Positions 23,290 through 33,900 of a stretch of 64,000 bases of DNA are shown piece after piece. Positions within the stretch are counted from its first letter, which is position 1. Each line of letters begins with the position of its first letter. Both the position numbers and the translations under genes were made by a program. Source of the stretch: Zygnema cylindricum (Eukaryota; Streptophyta; Zygnematophyceae; Zygnematales; Zygnemataceae); NCBI GenBank assembly GCA_037447655.1, contig JBBHKE010000288.1, forward strand, positions 67,361-131,360. Direction: 5' to 3'. The notes under the pieces were generated by a model that saw only the letters and a list, made by a program, of their open reading frames with translations, was not told the origin of the DNA and did not search any database.

Positions 23290-24564
23290 CTTATGTGGAA
23301 AAAGCGTACCCATAATTGATAGGTGGAAGTGAGACAGATACATCTGGGATAGGTACAATCGTAGGTGATGTAGACCCAACGTTTGAGTCAGCGTATGGGA
23401 GAATTGGATGTGCGTTCGAAATCGGCGGATTTTGCGAATGAAGGTAATAATAGAGAGGCCTGTACCACGGTGGAGGAGGGTTGTACAAAAAATTTAATGA
23501 GGCCGTCGAGTGCGCCTCATGACCTAGGGGCGGTGTGGAGGTAATGAGGCGTCGCGTGCGCCGCATGACCAACGAGCGGCGTGGAGGCGTCGAGGTACGC
23601 AAACGACTTTTGATTTAGAGTATTCGTTGGAAGTCCTCGCACTCCCCCACCCGTGCATTCCCTTTCGCATTTCTTGGCCAATGCAGGGCACGCATCCACC
23701 ACATTGTCAAGCTCCTTGCAATATTTGCAAAAAAGAAATGATCCTGCAAGATTTGGAGATTTTTTTTGAGAATAAATAATATCGCTAACCCATCAAGAGA
23801 AGCGACAAGTTTATTTAAATTTAAGCGCTCCTCATGCAAAAGACGATTTGTAAGATCTTGCAGCGTGACAGTGGAAACAGCGTGACAGTGATGTTAACAG
23901 TACTTGCAAAAGAGTTAAAAGAATTTGGCAAACGGCCTAAATATTACTCACGACATCCTCATGCGTGACAGTGTAGTAGTGTAGTTAATACTCCTGAGGT
24001 GCTGGTCAACGATTCAACTCGTTGAATAAAGTCAAGCATAGATTCCTTGGAATCTTTTTGAACACTGATGAATTGGCGACGTAGCGCCAAACGATGCGGC
24101 CACGTGTGAGTTTCATAGGCGGCGCACAGAATTTTCCATGCTCATGGGAAGTTGTTGCTTCGCTAATGCGATTTGCGATCTGACCGCTCAAGGAAAGGAT
24201 AAGGCGAGAAAAAGAGACAAGGCGAGAAAAAGCGACAGAATCTGTCCTTCCACATAGCGACAGCTGTGTGGGTGGCAGCATAGGTGAAGTTATTGGCAGC
24301 AGCATAAGTGGTGTCAGTGGTGGTGTGAGTGGCGGTAGGAAGAACAGGCATCGTTACAGTGCTATTATTGTGGCACCAAATCATTTGGAAAGAAAACAAA
24401 TTCTGGATTATTAAAACAAAATCAGTAATTAAAAAAAAACAAATACCGCTATAATTTAATGATATAATAGAAATAAAAAGAATAATAATCATGATTATTG
24501 CTTGGATAATTACGACACCGTTTGGGGGGGGGGGTGTTTGTTGGGTGTGAATGTTCGAAGCCAT
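23290..24564 (-). pseudogene. gag: Copia D gag
   Basis: The ATG at 24,564 starts MASNIHTQQTPPPPNG, a usual position about 80 bases after the PBS. The rest is badly degraded, with frame changes every few hundred bases. A Pro/Tyr-rich stretch (LYNPPPPWYRPLYYY) near 23,480-23,430 represents the Gag-protease linker. No intact zinc knuckle is seen; a possible relic with Cys codons lies near 23,650-23,700. Confidence 0.5.
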
Positions 24565-24644
24565 AGATGGCTATCTTACAACCAGTTGAGTGGAAGCATT
24601 CCATCGTACATCGGTCAACTCACATCACTCAATTCCTTGTAAGA

Positions 24645-24656
24645 CATGTGACACCA
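24645..24656 (-). other. Primer-binding site of Copia D
   Basis: The minus strand reads TGGTGTCACATG after the LTR end TTATCA, resembling the tRNA-Met-type site with mutations. Confidence 0.5.
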
Positions 24657-24657
24657 A

Positions 24658-25064
24658 TGATAATTTTTTTATATATGTGTAGTGAGAACTAAGAAAAATA
24701 ATTGCAATTATTTTATTACTATTTGATACAAGAATTACGAACATGCATATTTATATATAATTGTTTAAACCATAAACAACAATAGTCACCAATAATAACC
24801 ACACATTGTAATAAACATACAACAATAAATAATGCCAATAACTCAAATAATGATGGAAAAGCAATAATGAAAAATAACAAGTAGTGAAAAGTTACCAATT
24901 ATATTTATATTTTTTCATAGTAATGCTCTTACCAAAAAAACTAATATTTGTCAGTAACATTAGATGATAACAACAAAAATAATTGCTAATAATGATTAGC
25001 TGCAATAATAACGACAAATAATTTGAGTTAATATTAATTAACAACAACAACAACTAATTTCACA
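24658..25064 (-). repeat. 5' LTR of Copia D
   Basis: 407 bp and very AT-rich. Plus-strand ends TGATAATTTT and TTTCACA give TG...CA borders. Placed by the PBS on the left and the terminal CA on the right. There is no second copy in the window, so the outer border is inferred. Confidence 0.5.
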
Positions 25065-25070
25065 GAGGGT

Positions 25071-25137
25071 TTATAAAGAGAGAGAGAGAGAGGGAGAGAG
25101 GGAGAGAGAGAGGGAGAGAGAGAGGGANNNNNNNNNN
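25071..25137. repeat. GA-rich simple repeat with assembly gap
   Basis: Bases 25,076-25,127 are GAGAG/GGGAGAG microsatellite. Ten N at 25,128-25,137 mark an assembly gap, so the true repeat length is unknown. Confidence 0.95.
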
Positions 25138-25199
25138 CCAATAATAAAACTCTAAAAATTCCATGTAAAATCATGAAAAGGTCGTTACTTTCATACCGT

Positions 25200-25740
25200 T
25201 CGTTAGTTTTCGCTGTACGATGTTCGAAAACGTACGGAAGCCGTCCCCTTAACCCTAAAAAATCCTTAAAAAATCCTAAAAACGTACGAAAAACATACGG
25301 AAATGTACGTCGTTGTACGACATGTGTACCCTAAAAAACCTAAGAGTACGGATAATGTAAGGCAGCTGTACTGTAATTTACCGGAATGTACAAAATGCAC
25401 GGGAAGTACCCTAAACACCCTAAAATCCCCCATCACAAACCCTAAAAGTACTGAAATATACGGATGCCGTACGTAGTTGTACGAAAAATGCAAGTCCGTA
25501 TAACTGAAATATACGGAAAAGTACTAAAATGTACCTTAAAAATCTCAAAATAATAACCGTCAAAAGTACGAAAAAATACGGACAATGTACGTAAATGTAC
25601 GAATAATAGTTGGCTGTTTAACATAAATATTTGAGAACGCACGAGAATTTACCCTAAAACTCCTCATACCCCCTAAAAGTACTGAAATGTACAAAAATAG
25701 TACGCAAATGTACGAAAATGTACGGTAACGTAGTCAAGTA
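25200..25740. repeat. Degenerate GTACG-rich tandem region
   Basis: Blocks of the form agtacNgaaatatacgg...tgtacgtaaatgtacg recur at about 25,282, 25,344, 25,448, 25,565 and 25,678, spaced roughly 105-117 bases apart from 25,344 on. Between them lie CCCTAAA-type motifs (taccctaaa, aaccctaaaa). Minus-strand frames here are repeat translation and not genes. Confidence 0.5.
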
Positions 25741-27141
25741 CGCATTTTATAACATTTTTTTCATCGTTAAATGCGTATCGTGCGTAGTATTCGCTCCTTC
25801 GTTTCGTGCGTATTATGCGCACGGGACAACTATGAGTTGTAACAATACTTTGAAAGTCAAAGCTGTCGAACCGATTGACCGTTAAATTTATACCCAGCAG
25901 TACTTTACTTGTACCAATGTGTACTTCAAACGTACAATCTTTCCCAAAATGACGTAAGTTGCTGTGCGCAACCAAAATATTCACTGCCATGATCAATTCC
26001 CAACATTTTTTGTGCACTTTATCTCGTGATGAATGGCTGATATTGTTTGACACGTGCGAAAGCGCTTTTTATTCGTCGGAAGGTGTCACTTTGCTTTGAA
26101 CTGTCTCTTTGTCGTGGTCCACGATAAAATTTTGAAGTGGGTTGGAATGACGTGGCGCTAGTCTACAAAAAGTTAAAACGACAATTTCAAGTACATAAGA
26201 TATTTAAGGATGACGTAAATTGTCCTTCGGTTTTCGCACTTTATTCGTAACACGCAAAATCTTTTGCATTCAATTCTTTAGAAATCGACAGAATAGAACC
26301 GTTTTGGCACATGTGGTCTTTAATCTAAATCCGTACATACGTACGGCTTTAAACCAACTTCCTTTGGGAAAATCCGAATCATCTGATTGTCGCTTCAGAA
26401 TTTTGTTTGAATTCGACGTCATCCTACTTTTATCGTTTGTTCATCTGACAAGATCTGATAGCGAATCTTGCACCGCCAGCACCTGGTTTGTTCACACTAT
26501 TTGCCAGGGTGTCCACCCAAACCAGAAGCAATTGTAGACGCTATTATAAAGCTTCGGAAGAAAGTAGCTCAAGAAAATGGACACGTCTGCACATCTGACA
26601 AGATCCATAGAAATGATTACGAATCTTGCACCGCCCGTGCTCCACATGTCCACACTATTTCAAAGCTAGAATCCGGTCACGAAACGGCTGTAGTATTATA
26701 AGTACGGCGCTAAGTTTTTTTATAAAAACGACAAAAATACTATTAGGTCGGCACATGGCACCGCCCTTTAACTTTCAACTGAATCAGTACCCTGCACGTG
26801 TCAGCATCTTTTGAAATAGGTGACGCGCTGGACTGACGTATTTTGTACAATGGGCGTCCGTCGAACTGCAACACCTTACCAACCCAAGACACGTGTCCTA
26901 TTTGTGAGTACAATGCAGTAGTGACGGCGTGGAGATGGAGAGACAGAAAGGGACAAAACAAAACCTCATGAAAAAGTTAAAGATAGACAACTGGCAACCT
27001 TTGGTAAGATCCAAACAGTAGGCGACGTGGCTCCTTTCAGAAGTCTGCCGTACAAACGGACGCACCTATAGAATCCCCCTCAATAAATACCGGTTTCATT
27101 CTAGGGAAATCCAGTCCGTCCATTGTAGTTAAACCCTAAAC
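25741..27141. other. Upstream intergenic stretch
   Basis: No supported gene. A short sequence (catctgacaagatc ... cgaatcttgcaccgcc ... cacactattt) occurs twice, at about 26,445-26,505 and 26,588-26,665. A minus-strand frame of 126 codons (26,053-25,673) has no domain I recognise and partly overlaps the repeat region. Nothing else is visible. Confidence 0.4.
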
Positions 27142-27490
27142 ATGACCAGATTCATTCTAGTTTTGACTTCAAGGTGGTGGTTGTACAAATCTTGTAGCAT
27201 CAACACTATTTCGAGTGTGTCATGTGTCAGCATTAAAAAAATACGACCATACTTCTGCTTCTAACTTCAGGGCGGTTTGTGGAACTGTGGCGTCCACACT
27301 ATTTGAAGTGATGAAGTCAACATAAAAGCGAAAAAATAAGACCATATTAGTTCTTGTTTGGACCTCAGGGATGTTGTGGTACAATAACGTCAAGACTATT
27401 TCATGTGAACTAATTTATTATTAGAAAATAAATAAATAAGACCATATCCATTCTAATTTTGAATTTAGGGGTTGTTGTGGATCAAAAGAG
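27142..27490 (+). repeat. Tandem repeat of about 100 bp, 3.5 copies
   Basis: Units start gaccagattcattcta (27,142), gaccatacttctgctt (27,244), gaccatattagttctt (27,343) and gaccatatccattcta (27,443). Each contains a gtggttgt-like core, and the first three end in (c)actatttc. The units are about 65 percent alike and lie 400-750 bp upstream of the host gene start codon. Confidence 0.65.
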
Positions 27491-27897
27491 TATTGCGATA
27501 TTGGACGATCGACTCCTTGCTTTAAAATACGCGCACTAAACTTCGCAAGGAATTAGCGCTCACAAATTTGAAGAAAACATTGACGCGTCCATCCGTACAT
27601 CAAAGTACAGTACTGTACGTTTCTCAGTTTCGCCAATCCTACCGTTCATTTTACATCGCATTACCAAAAATATACAGTGCGCACTAAATTACTTTGCGAC
27701 CTGCAATTCCTTTTAATTTTATCGCACGTTACAAACGATGGTCCGACCGCACGAAAAGGTAACGGACGACCTTGAAACTATTAGGGTCCAGGGAGGTTTC
27801 GAAACTGATACAACTTTTTTAATTTTCTTTTTGTAGGAAGAAAAAAAAGTGTTTTTTTCTTCTTGTTAGTTTCTCTGTTTTGGAAGTTTCTGCAGCC

Positions 27898-27956
27898 ATG
27901 GCTGACTACGAGGATATCCGTTTAAACGACGATTTAACCACGAAGGATATGGCAGA
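27898..27956 (+). CDS. Host gene exon 1 (start codon)
   Basis: The ATG sits in gcagccATGGCT, a good plant start context, after a pyrimidine-rich leader. 19 codons plus 2 bases end in ATGGCAGA before the donor GTGAGT. Conservation is unknown, so the start is an inference. Confidence 0.6.
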
Positions 27957-30900
27957 GTGAGTTTTTTCCGAGATCCCGTAAAAAGAGAGGGAAGAATTGG
28001 GATTTCTTGCCTTCTTAACCGTTTCCAGGACTTCATTTTATTTACTTATTTTCTTTTTTAGGATCTTACTTTCGTTTATGAAACTTAGAGGGAATCGAGA
28101 TGATGAAACATTAAAAAGTAACACGACTTGGTGAATTACGCAAAAAAAATAAAAATATAAAGAGAAAAAAAAACTTTGCTCGATGCCCATACTTCTTCTG
28201 GACTCACATGTAGATTTGGAAAAAACGAAAATATGTTTCAAAAGTTGATGATGTAAATGGCTCGATTAGAAATTTTGGGAAATGATGATAACAGTATTGA
28301 TTCTAATTCTATTCATATTAATAATGTCTAAAATGAGGTAAGGGTCTGAGTAAACTACAATATTTTATGTTTTATATTTTAAAATTTTATTAGGCTGAGA
28401 TGAGATCCGTCAAGTGTTACAGTTTGTAAAAATCGTAAGAATCGGTGACGTGACGGTCACGTTTGTGGTCCTGATGACGGAAAAAAAAAAGGAGATGCGA
28501 TTTTTTTGGAGCTCAAACTTAAGATTTAGACAGATGCGACAAGAATTTCCACATGCCCAAACCTTTTTTTTTTGTACGGAGTTAGGTCCCACGGGTTGTT
28601 CCCCAAAGAAAAATAAACATTATTTTGGGTGTATCGTCACGCTAGGTGACAATGACTATTTGGTCGCAAAAACACCCAAAAAAATGGAGAGAAGTTGAAA
28701 CTTGGGCTAACTCAAACAAGTATATTGGAAAAAAAATGTTTAAAAATTTCTGGATGGAGCTCTGTCTGTCTAGTGGACTCCAAATTGGCATGCGTTCAAC
28801 AATTTAGGAAAACCCATTTGTTACATTTGGTGCTGAATCTGGAGAATTTTTTTTATCGGAGTTTTGTCTTTTGTTGTTTTTTTTTTTTTTTTTGGTCATT
28901 TTATGAAAATGCAACCGGAGTCTGTAAAATACGCGTTCCTTATAGTCTTACATTTTTCGTTTTTTTTAAGGTTTTTTTGCAGTCACGCACATGCAACTCG
29001 TCTCTTTTTGAAACAATGTAGACTTTTCCAATATTCTTTTCTTATTTTCCTGAACCTCAGCTCAATAATCTACACGCCCTACATTTATTTCTAAACACTA
29101 TTAACTCGAATCTGGTTTATGTTTTTGCCACTTTTTCCAAAATTCTAAAAGATAAAACTAAAATGGGTCAACTTAAGACCGCAGTCGTGAGTTTATTTTT
29201 CTGTATTTTACCCTCTTTCCTGTACATTTTCATTTCAAAACCCCTTCATAACCATAAGTGCTGTGTACCTTGATTATTTTCTGATGAAATATGATGACAA
29301 ACTCGACGATTCAATGTTGTACTGCAGTGGTATTGTGGTCAAAGGAAATGGAAAGGAGCACGTCAACATTGAATCTGAAGAGGCAGAACAAGTCCTTAAA
29401 AGTGAGCATATTCCGTACAACTTTTGATTGCGCTTTCTATTTTATTTATGTCCACCCATATTGTGTTACATTGGTCGAATAGGCAGGACAGGGAATTGGG
29501 AGAGATTCGCAATCGGCATGTACTTGTTCAGTTCTGCCATAAGTTGGTTTTCAGTTTTGCTTCTTATTGTTTTTTGTGTCACTGTAAGGTCGGTTGGATG
29601 TTGACATATCGCCCGGTCTTTCGTTTTGACTCCTTGATTGTGTCAGTTTATGGAGTGGTTTGGGCGGCGCTTATTCACATGTCTTCAGTCCTTTCTTTTA
29701 CTTGCTTCAGTGTCTTGTAGGTTGTGTGGTGAATTAATCTTTTTACAAGGAGTAAGTGGCAGAGCAGGAGAGAGAGAACCTAATTGTAAAACTTTCGCAT
29801 AAATACATTGTTGTTTTGCCAATACGATCTTTTATGATGGCGATGTGAGTGTATTTATGTGAAAGATTTTGCATGGATTATCTTGTTGTGTTCAATGTCT
29901 TTCTGGCATACGATCCTTCCATTTGGTATCGAAGCCAATAGTCAAGGTAGTGGTAGTTGTGGCCATGAGAGGAAAGAAAAAAATTATACCCCTTCCCACT
30001 CGGCCGTTCCCCCCCCTCGGACCTGTCGAAAGGTATCGCAATTCTGGAAGAGCAGGGTACGGAGTTCAAATTCATGGGGTTGCTTACGAAGCATCTCTCC
30101 CCATAAATCCGTTGATTCCAGTTAGAAGGGCCAGTTCAAACATGTCCGAGGAAATGTTACGTGATCTCTTTGCAAACTTGTCTCATTACGTGGATCAGCG
30201 AGTTTCCAACATTTCCAGGAAAGGAAAAACTCGTGTGGATGATGACTCGGATACGGTTTGGGGTCCGGGTGGAGATTTTGTTGGAAGAAGTACATTCAAG
30301 CGCACCTTAAGGCATTTTCGGAAGGTGGTGAATGTAGAGGAGACGAGCTTGAGGCTCAAAACTTGTGGAAATAAAAGAATCTAGCGGATAATTCCGGGTA
30401 GATGTAATCTTGTTTTCGTGTCTGTGCATGACCGTTTCCTCACGCATAGCACCGTGTCCGGTTGTTGGAAGGCATTAGAGACTCAATTCAAGAAAAAGAT
30501 CGAAAATACACATCAACCTGTGTCCTCCGAATTTATGCAATTTAAAATTAAACCGAGAAAGTCTATCAACGAGGGAATAAAGTGATACAACATTATTGCG
30601 GAGAAAATCTTAAATAACGGTCGAGTCATTGTTAAAGAAGATGAATTGACCGACTTTAGAATGCATTGTTGAACAAATTGGCACAAAGAAATCAGATTGC
30701 CGAGAGAGAATTGTACCTACGAGTTTGTAAATAATTACCTCAAATCGATCGAGGGAAATGAGTTGAGCTCTTTGAAAGGCTTTTCATGCAGATTAGCCTT
30801 GAGTGCATTAGTCCCAAAATATTCGGTTCTGAATTATTTTTGTCGTACAAGGCAAACAAGGGGAGGAGATCGAGGTGGAGGGAAAGTACATTAAAAGGGC

Positions 30901-33900
30901 GGAATTCCGAAGGTCTAGCCGAAACCTTAGCAAAATCCCCAACCATCATGCGTATGTTGGTCATATGTTGGTTGCTTGGTTTGATAAAGAGAATCAAAGC
31001 TATTTTTACGGTAAATGGGGCCATACTAGGCCAAAATGTTATTCGAAGAACAACAATGGAGGCATTAGAGGAGGTCGAAATGGTGGCCATGGTTGTGGCT
31101 GCTGCAACAAGGTTGCTGCTGTGGTGGTCGCTTTGGCGGATTGTAAAATTTTCAAGTAGATGACATTTTTATAAGAGATGATGGACATATACGTTCATTA
31201 CTGATTTTGTCTTTCAAATATGAAAGTGACAACAAACCGAAAAAAAAAGTGGATAATAAATTCTGACTCGTCAAATGATGTGTACGCTTGTCACTCTTTT
31301 TGATGGTGTGCAACCGTTTTGAAACGAATATTTTCGGGAAGTAGGTGAACCCCTATATTTTTTTTCTATTGGTGACATTGGAAAAATAATTTTCAACGTC
31401 TTGAAAGGCGTGTTGTCACGAGCAAGTATGTTATGTCACTTTCACAAATCCCTTTACAAATTGAAAGGGGCACCATATACCTAGTACACGCCCCTCTATG
31501 AAGTTTTTTTTGACTAAAGTTTTGTTCGCACGATTTTCGATTCGGGTGTGTATGTAAATGCGGAAGGCACCGATGAAATTATATTTTTTTGTGTACTTGG
31601 ATTTTTTTAATGACGTAGGCAGTTGGGAGACGATTCACAAATTGTAAGATTACATGCATCGATGGTTAAGATAATGGAAGTGTGGAAAATTTGGCATTAA
31701 ATTTATCGAAACATAATATGGGGATATTATTTAAGTCAGCCCCGATACTTAAAAGAGGTCTTAACAAAATTTTCCATGAAAATTGAAGCATCGGAAATGA
31801 TGGAAAAAGTGATAATCAATGTGCTGTATAGGAATTGGATTAGGAGTTAAATGCATTTACGGGTTGGTATGCGCCTTGATATCTCGACAATGGTTTCAGT
31901 TGTGTGGTGATATATTGCCAAGCTTTTGAAAAATGGCATTGAAAGGCTTTGAAACGGATATTTTAGCATTCGGAGAGGGGTTATTGACATTGGACTTGTT
32001 TACTAATCGGGTGTGGAAATTGTTGGAGTGTATCGATTATTGGGATGTATATTGGGAGAAGGGTTTGTATTCAAGGGAATCCACGTTTGGGTATGCATTC
32101 GTGTTTGTTGAGGTGACATCATAAGTCCTTTTTTTCAACCAATTGTGGCATCAAGTTTGACATTAAATTCAACAAAGGCGGAATAAATGGTTGCTTGTGA
32201 TGCATCGAAGTTGTGGGTATAGGAGATGTTGTGAAACTGGGAATTTGCATCCATTCGATGGCTGATGATTTTCATGTAAAGCATGAATTATAATGCACTT
32301 GTGAATAATCCATTTTTCCACAAACGTGAAATACATGAATTGTTGTTTTTGGTGCGACTCTGGGCAATCTTCCTAATTCACGTTGTACCGTTTTTGGCTC
32401 CGCGCGAAATCGTATTGTATCACTTTGACTTCCAATATTAGGGGAAACACTAATTTTGGTGGGCTTGTGTGTTAGCGCCTTTCACGGTGCATTATTGCAG
32501 TTGCATTATTGTAGGTCAGTCAGATTAGACACGTGGCATTTAGTCATTGGACAACCACTTAGATTCCTTGTTAGCTGTTAGCTTAAATATTTAGTTTTGC
32601 AAGCATATGAATATTCACGTAGAGTATGAATTATATTACACTTGTTAATAATCCATTTTTCCATAAGCGTGAAACACATGTATGAAGAGTTGTTTTTGGT
32701 GCGACTCTAGGCAATCTTCATGAATCACTTTGTACTGATTTTGGCTCTGCGCAAAATGGTATCATATCACTTTGACTTCCAATATTAGGGGAGACACTAT
32801 TTGTGGTGGGCATGTGTGTCAGCGCTTTTCACGGTGCATTATTGTAGTTGCATTCTTCTAGGTGATTAGACATGTGGCTTTTAGCCATTCGACAACCACT
32901 TAGGTTCCTTGTTAGCTGTTAGCTTAAATAGTTAGTTTTGCAAGCATATGAATATCATTCACAAACAAGAGAGATAAAGATATGGCTTTATTGAGATTAA
33001 GACAAATCCGTCCAGACATACATTTTGTTTCCTTTGTACTTTTCTACTGGATAATTAAAAGTGTGTTCCTATCTCGACTACGCACGTGAATGCCTATATC
33101 TCTCTTCCACTCCTATTATGTGTAATTTTTTGTTGCTCTATAACTTTTCTCTTTTCTGAAAAGCAGACCTTTTCTAAAGAGCAGATCTGAATTTCCAAAA
33201 AAACTTCAAGGTCTAGATGACAACCTGTTTCGCAATGTCACTTGTTGCAAGACATCTACATAAATCTGGGAATCTCTCTCATCGACTTACAAACTCTGAA
33301 GAATGAGAGCACGAATGAAGCTTAAAAGAACGTTGATGACCACTATCTACCACCACGGTACATTAATGGAGGCTTAAACCTCGCATTATGTTAACCTTTT
33401 GGCCGAAGTCAACGCAGTTCGCGTCACTCTTCCCATGAACACCAAAATCACACCTCTCATCTGTATTACCCCTTGAGTTTAAGCCGATACTCACATGGTT
33501 AGATCGATCGGACGCCACGTCTTAGAAGTGGAGCGAGGTGGTCAAAACTCTCTTGAAGAATAAATTCAACACCTAAATCATGTCCAATCTTGAGCTCACC
33601 GTATAGAGCTCCGCGTCCGCATTTTGGAAAGGAAAATTTTTCCACAAAGACCGGCGAGATGGTCAGAATTGTGTGAAGAAAGACAAAAGGTATTTCTACT
33701 GTGACAAGCTTGGTCACTTCATCTCTGTTTGCCGGAAATACACATACGACAAGCAATATGATAAAGTAGACTAGTCAAAATTGAAGAAAGGAAAATGAAA
33801 GTGGAAGGCGCTCGTTCACTCACAAGCCATGATGGCGTCCACCTTCTAAACCAACACCAACGATTGGATGGTGGACACCGGCGCGTCCAAACACATGTGC

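Larger units (their letters stand above)
21460..25064 (-). mobile_element. Copia D, interrupted by B
   Basis: Minus-strand element of another Copia family: LTR (25,064-24,658), PBS, gag, pre-integrase, integrase and the first residues of RT (PPTLNVAFKRPDVDK, ending YDKL at about 21,465). There the Copia B LTR starts. The rest of RT, RNase H and the 3' LTR are not in the window, although a simple insertion of B would have left them next to the other end of B. Confidence 0.75.

Noticed and set aside
25071-25127. CRISPR-like array
   Set aside because: Plain GA microsatellite next to an assembly gap; no spacers.
25266-25642. Minus-strand ORFs rich in FRT/YIS motifs
   Set aside because: They are translations of the GTACG-rich repeat array and not conserved coding sequence.
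25673-26053. 126-codon minus-strand ORF
   Set aside because: No recognisable domain, overlaps the repeat region, and no gene context. Kept only as a remark.
28282-28338. Hydrophobic mini-exon (WEMMITVLILILFILIM) before GTAAGG
   Set aside because: Would need exon 2 to end in phase 0, for which no donor exists; probably AT-rich intron translation.
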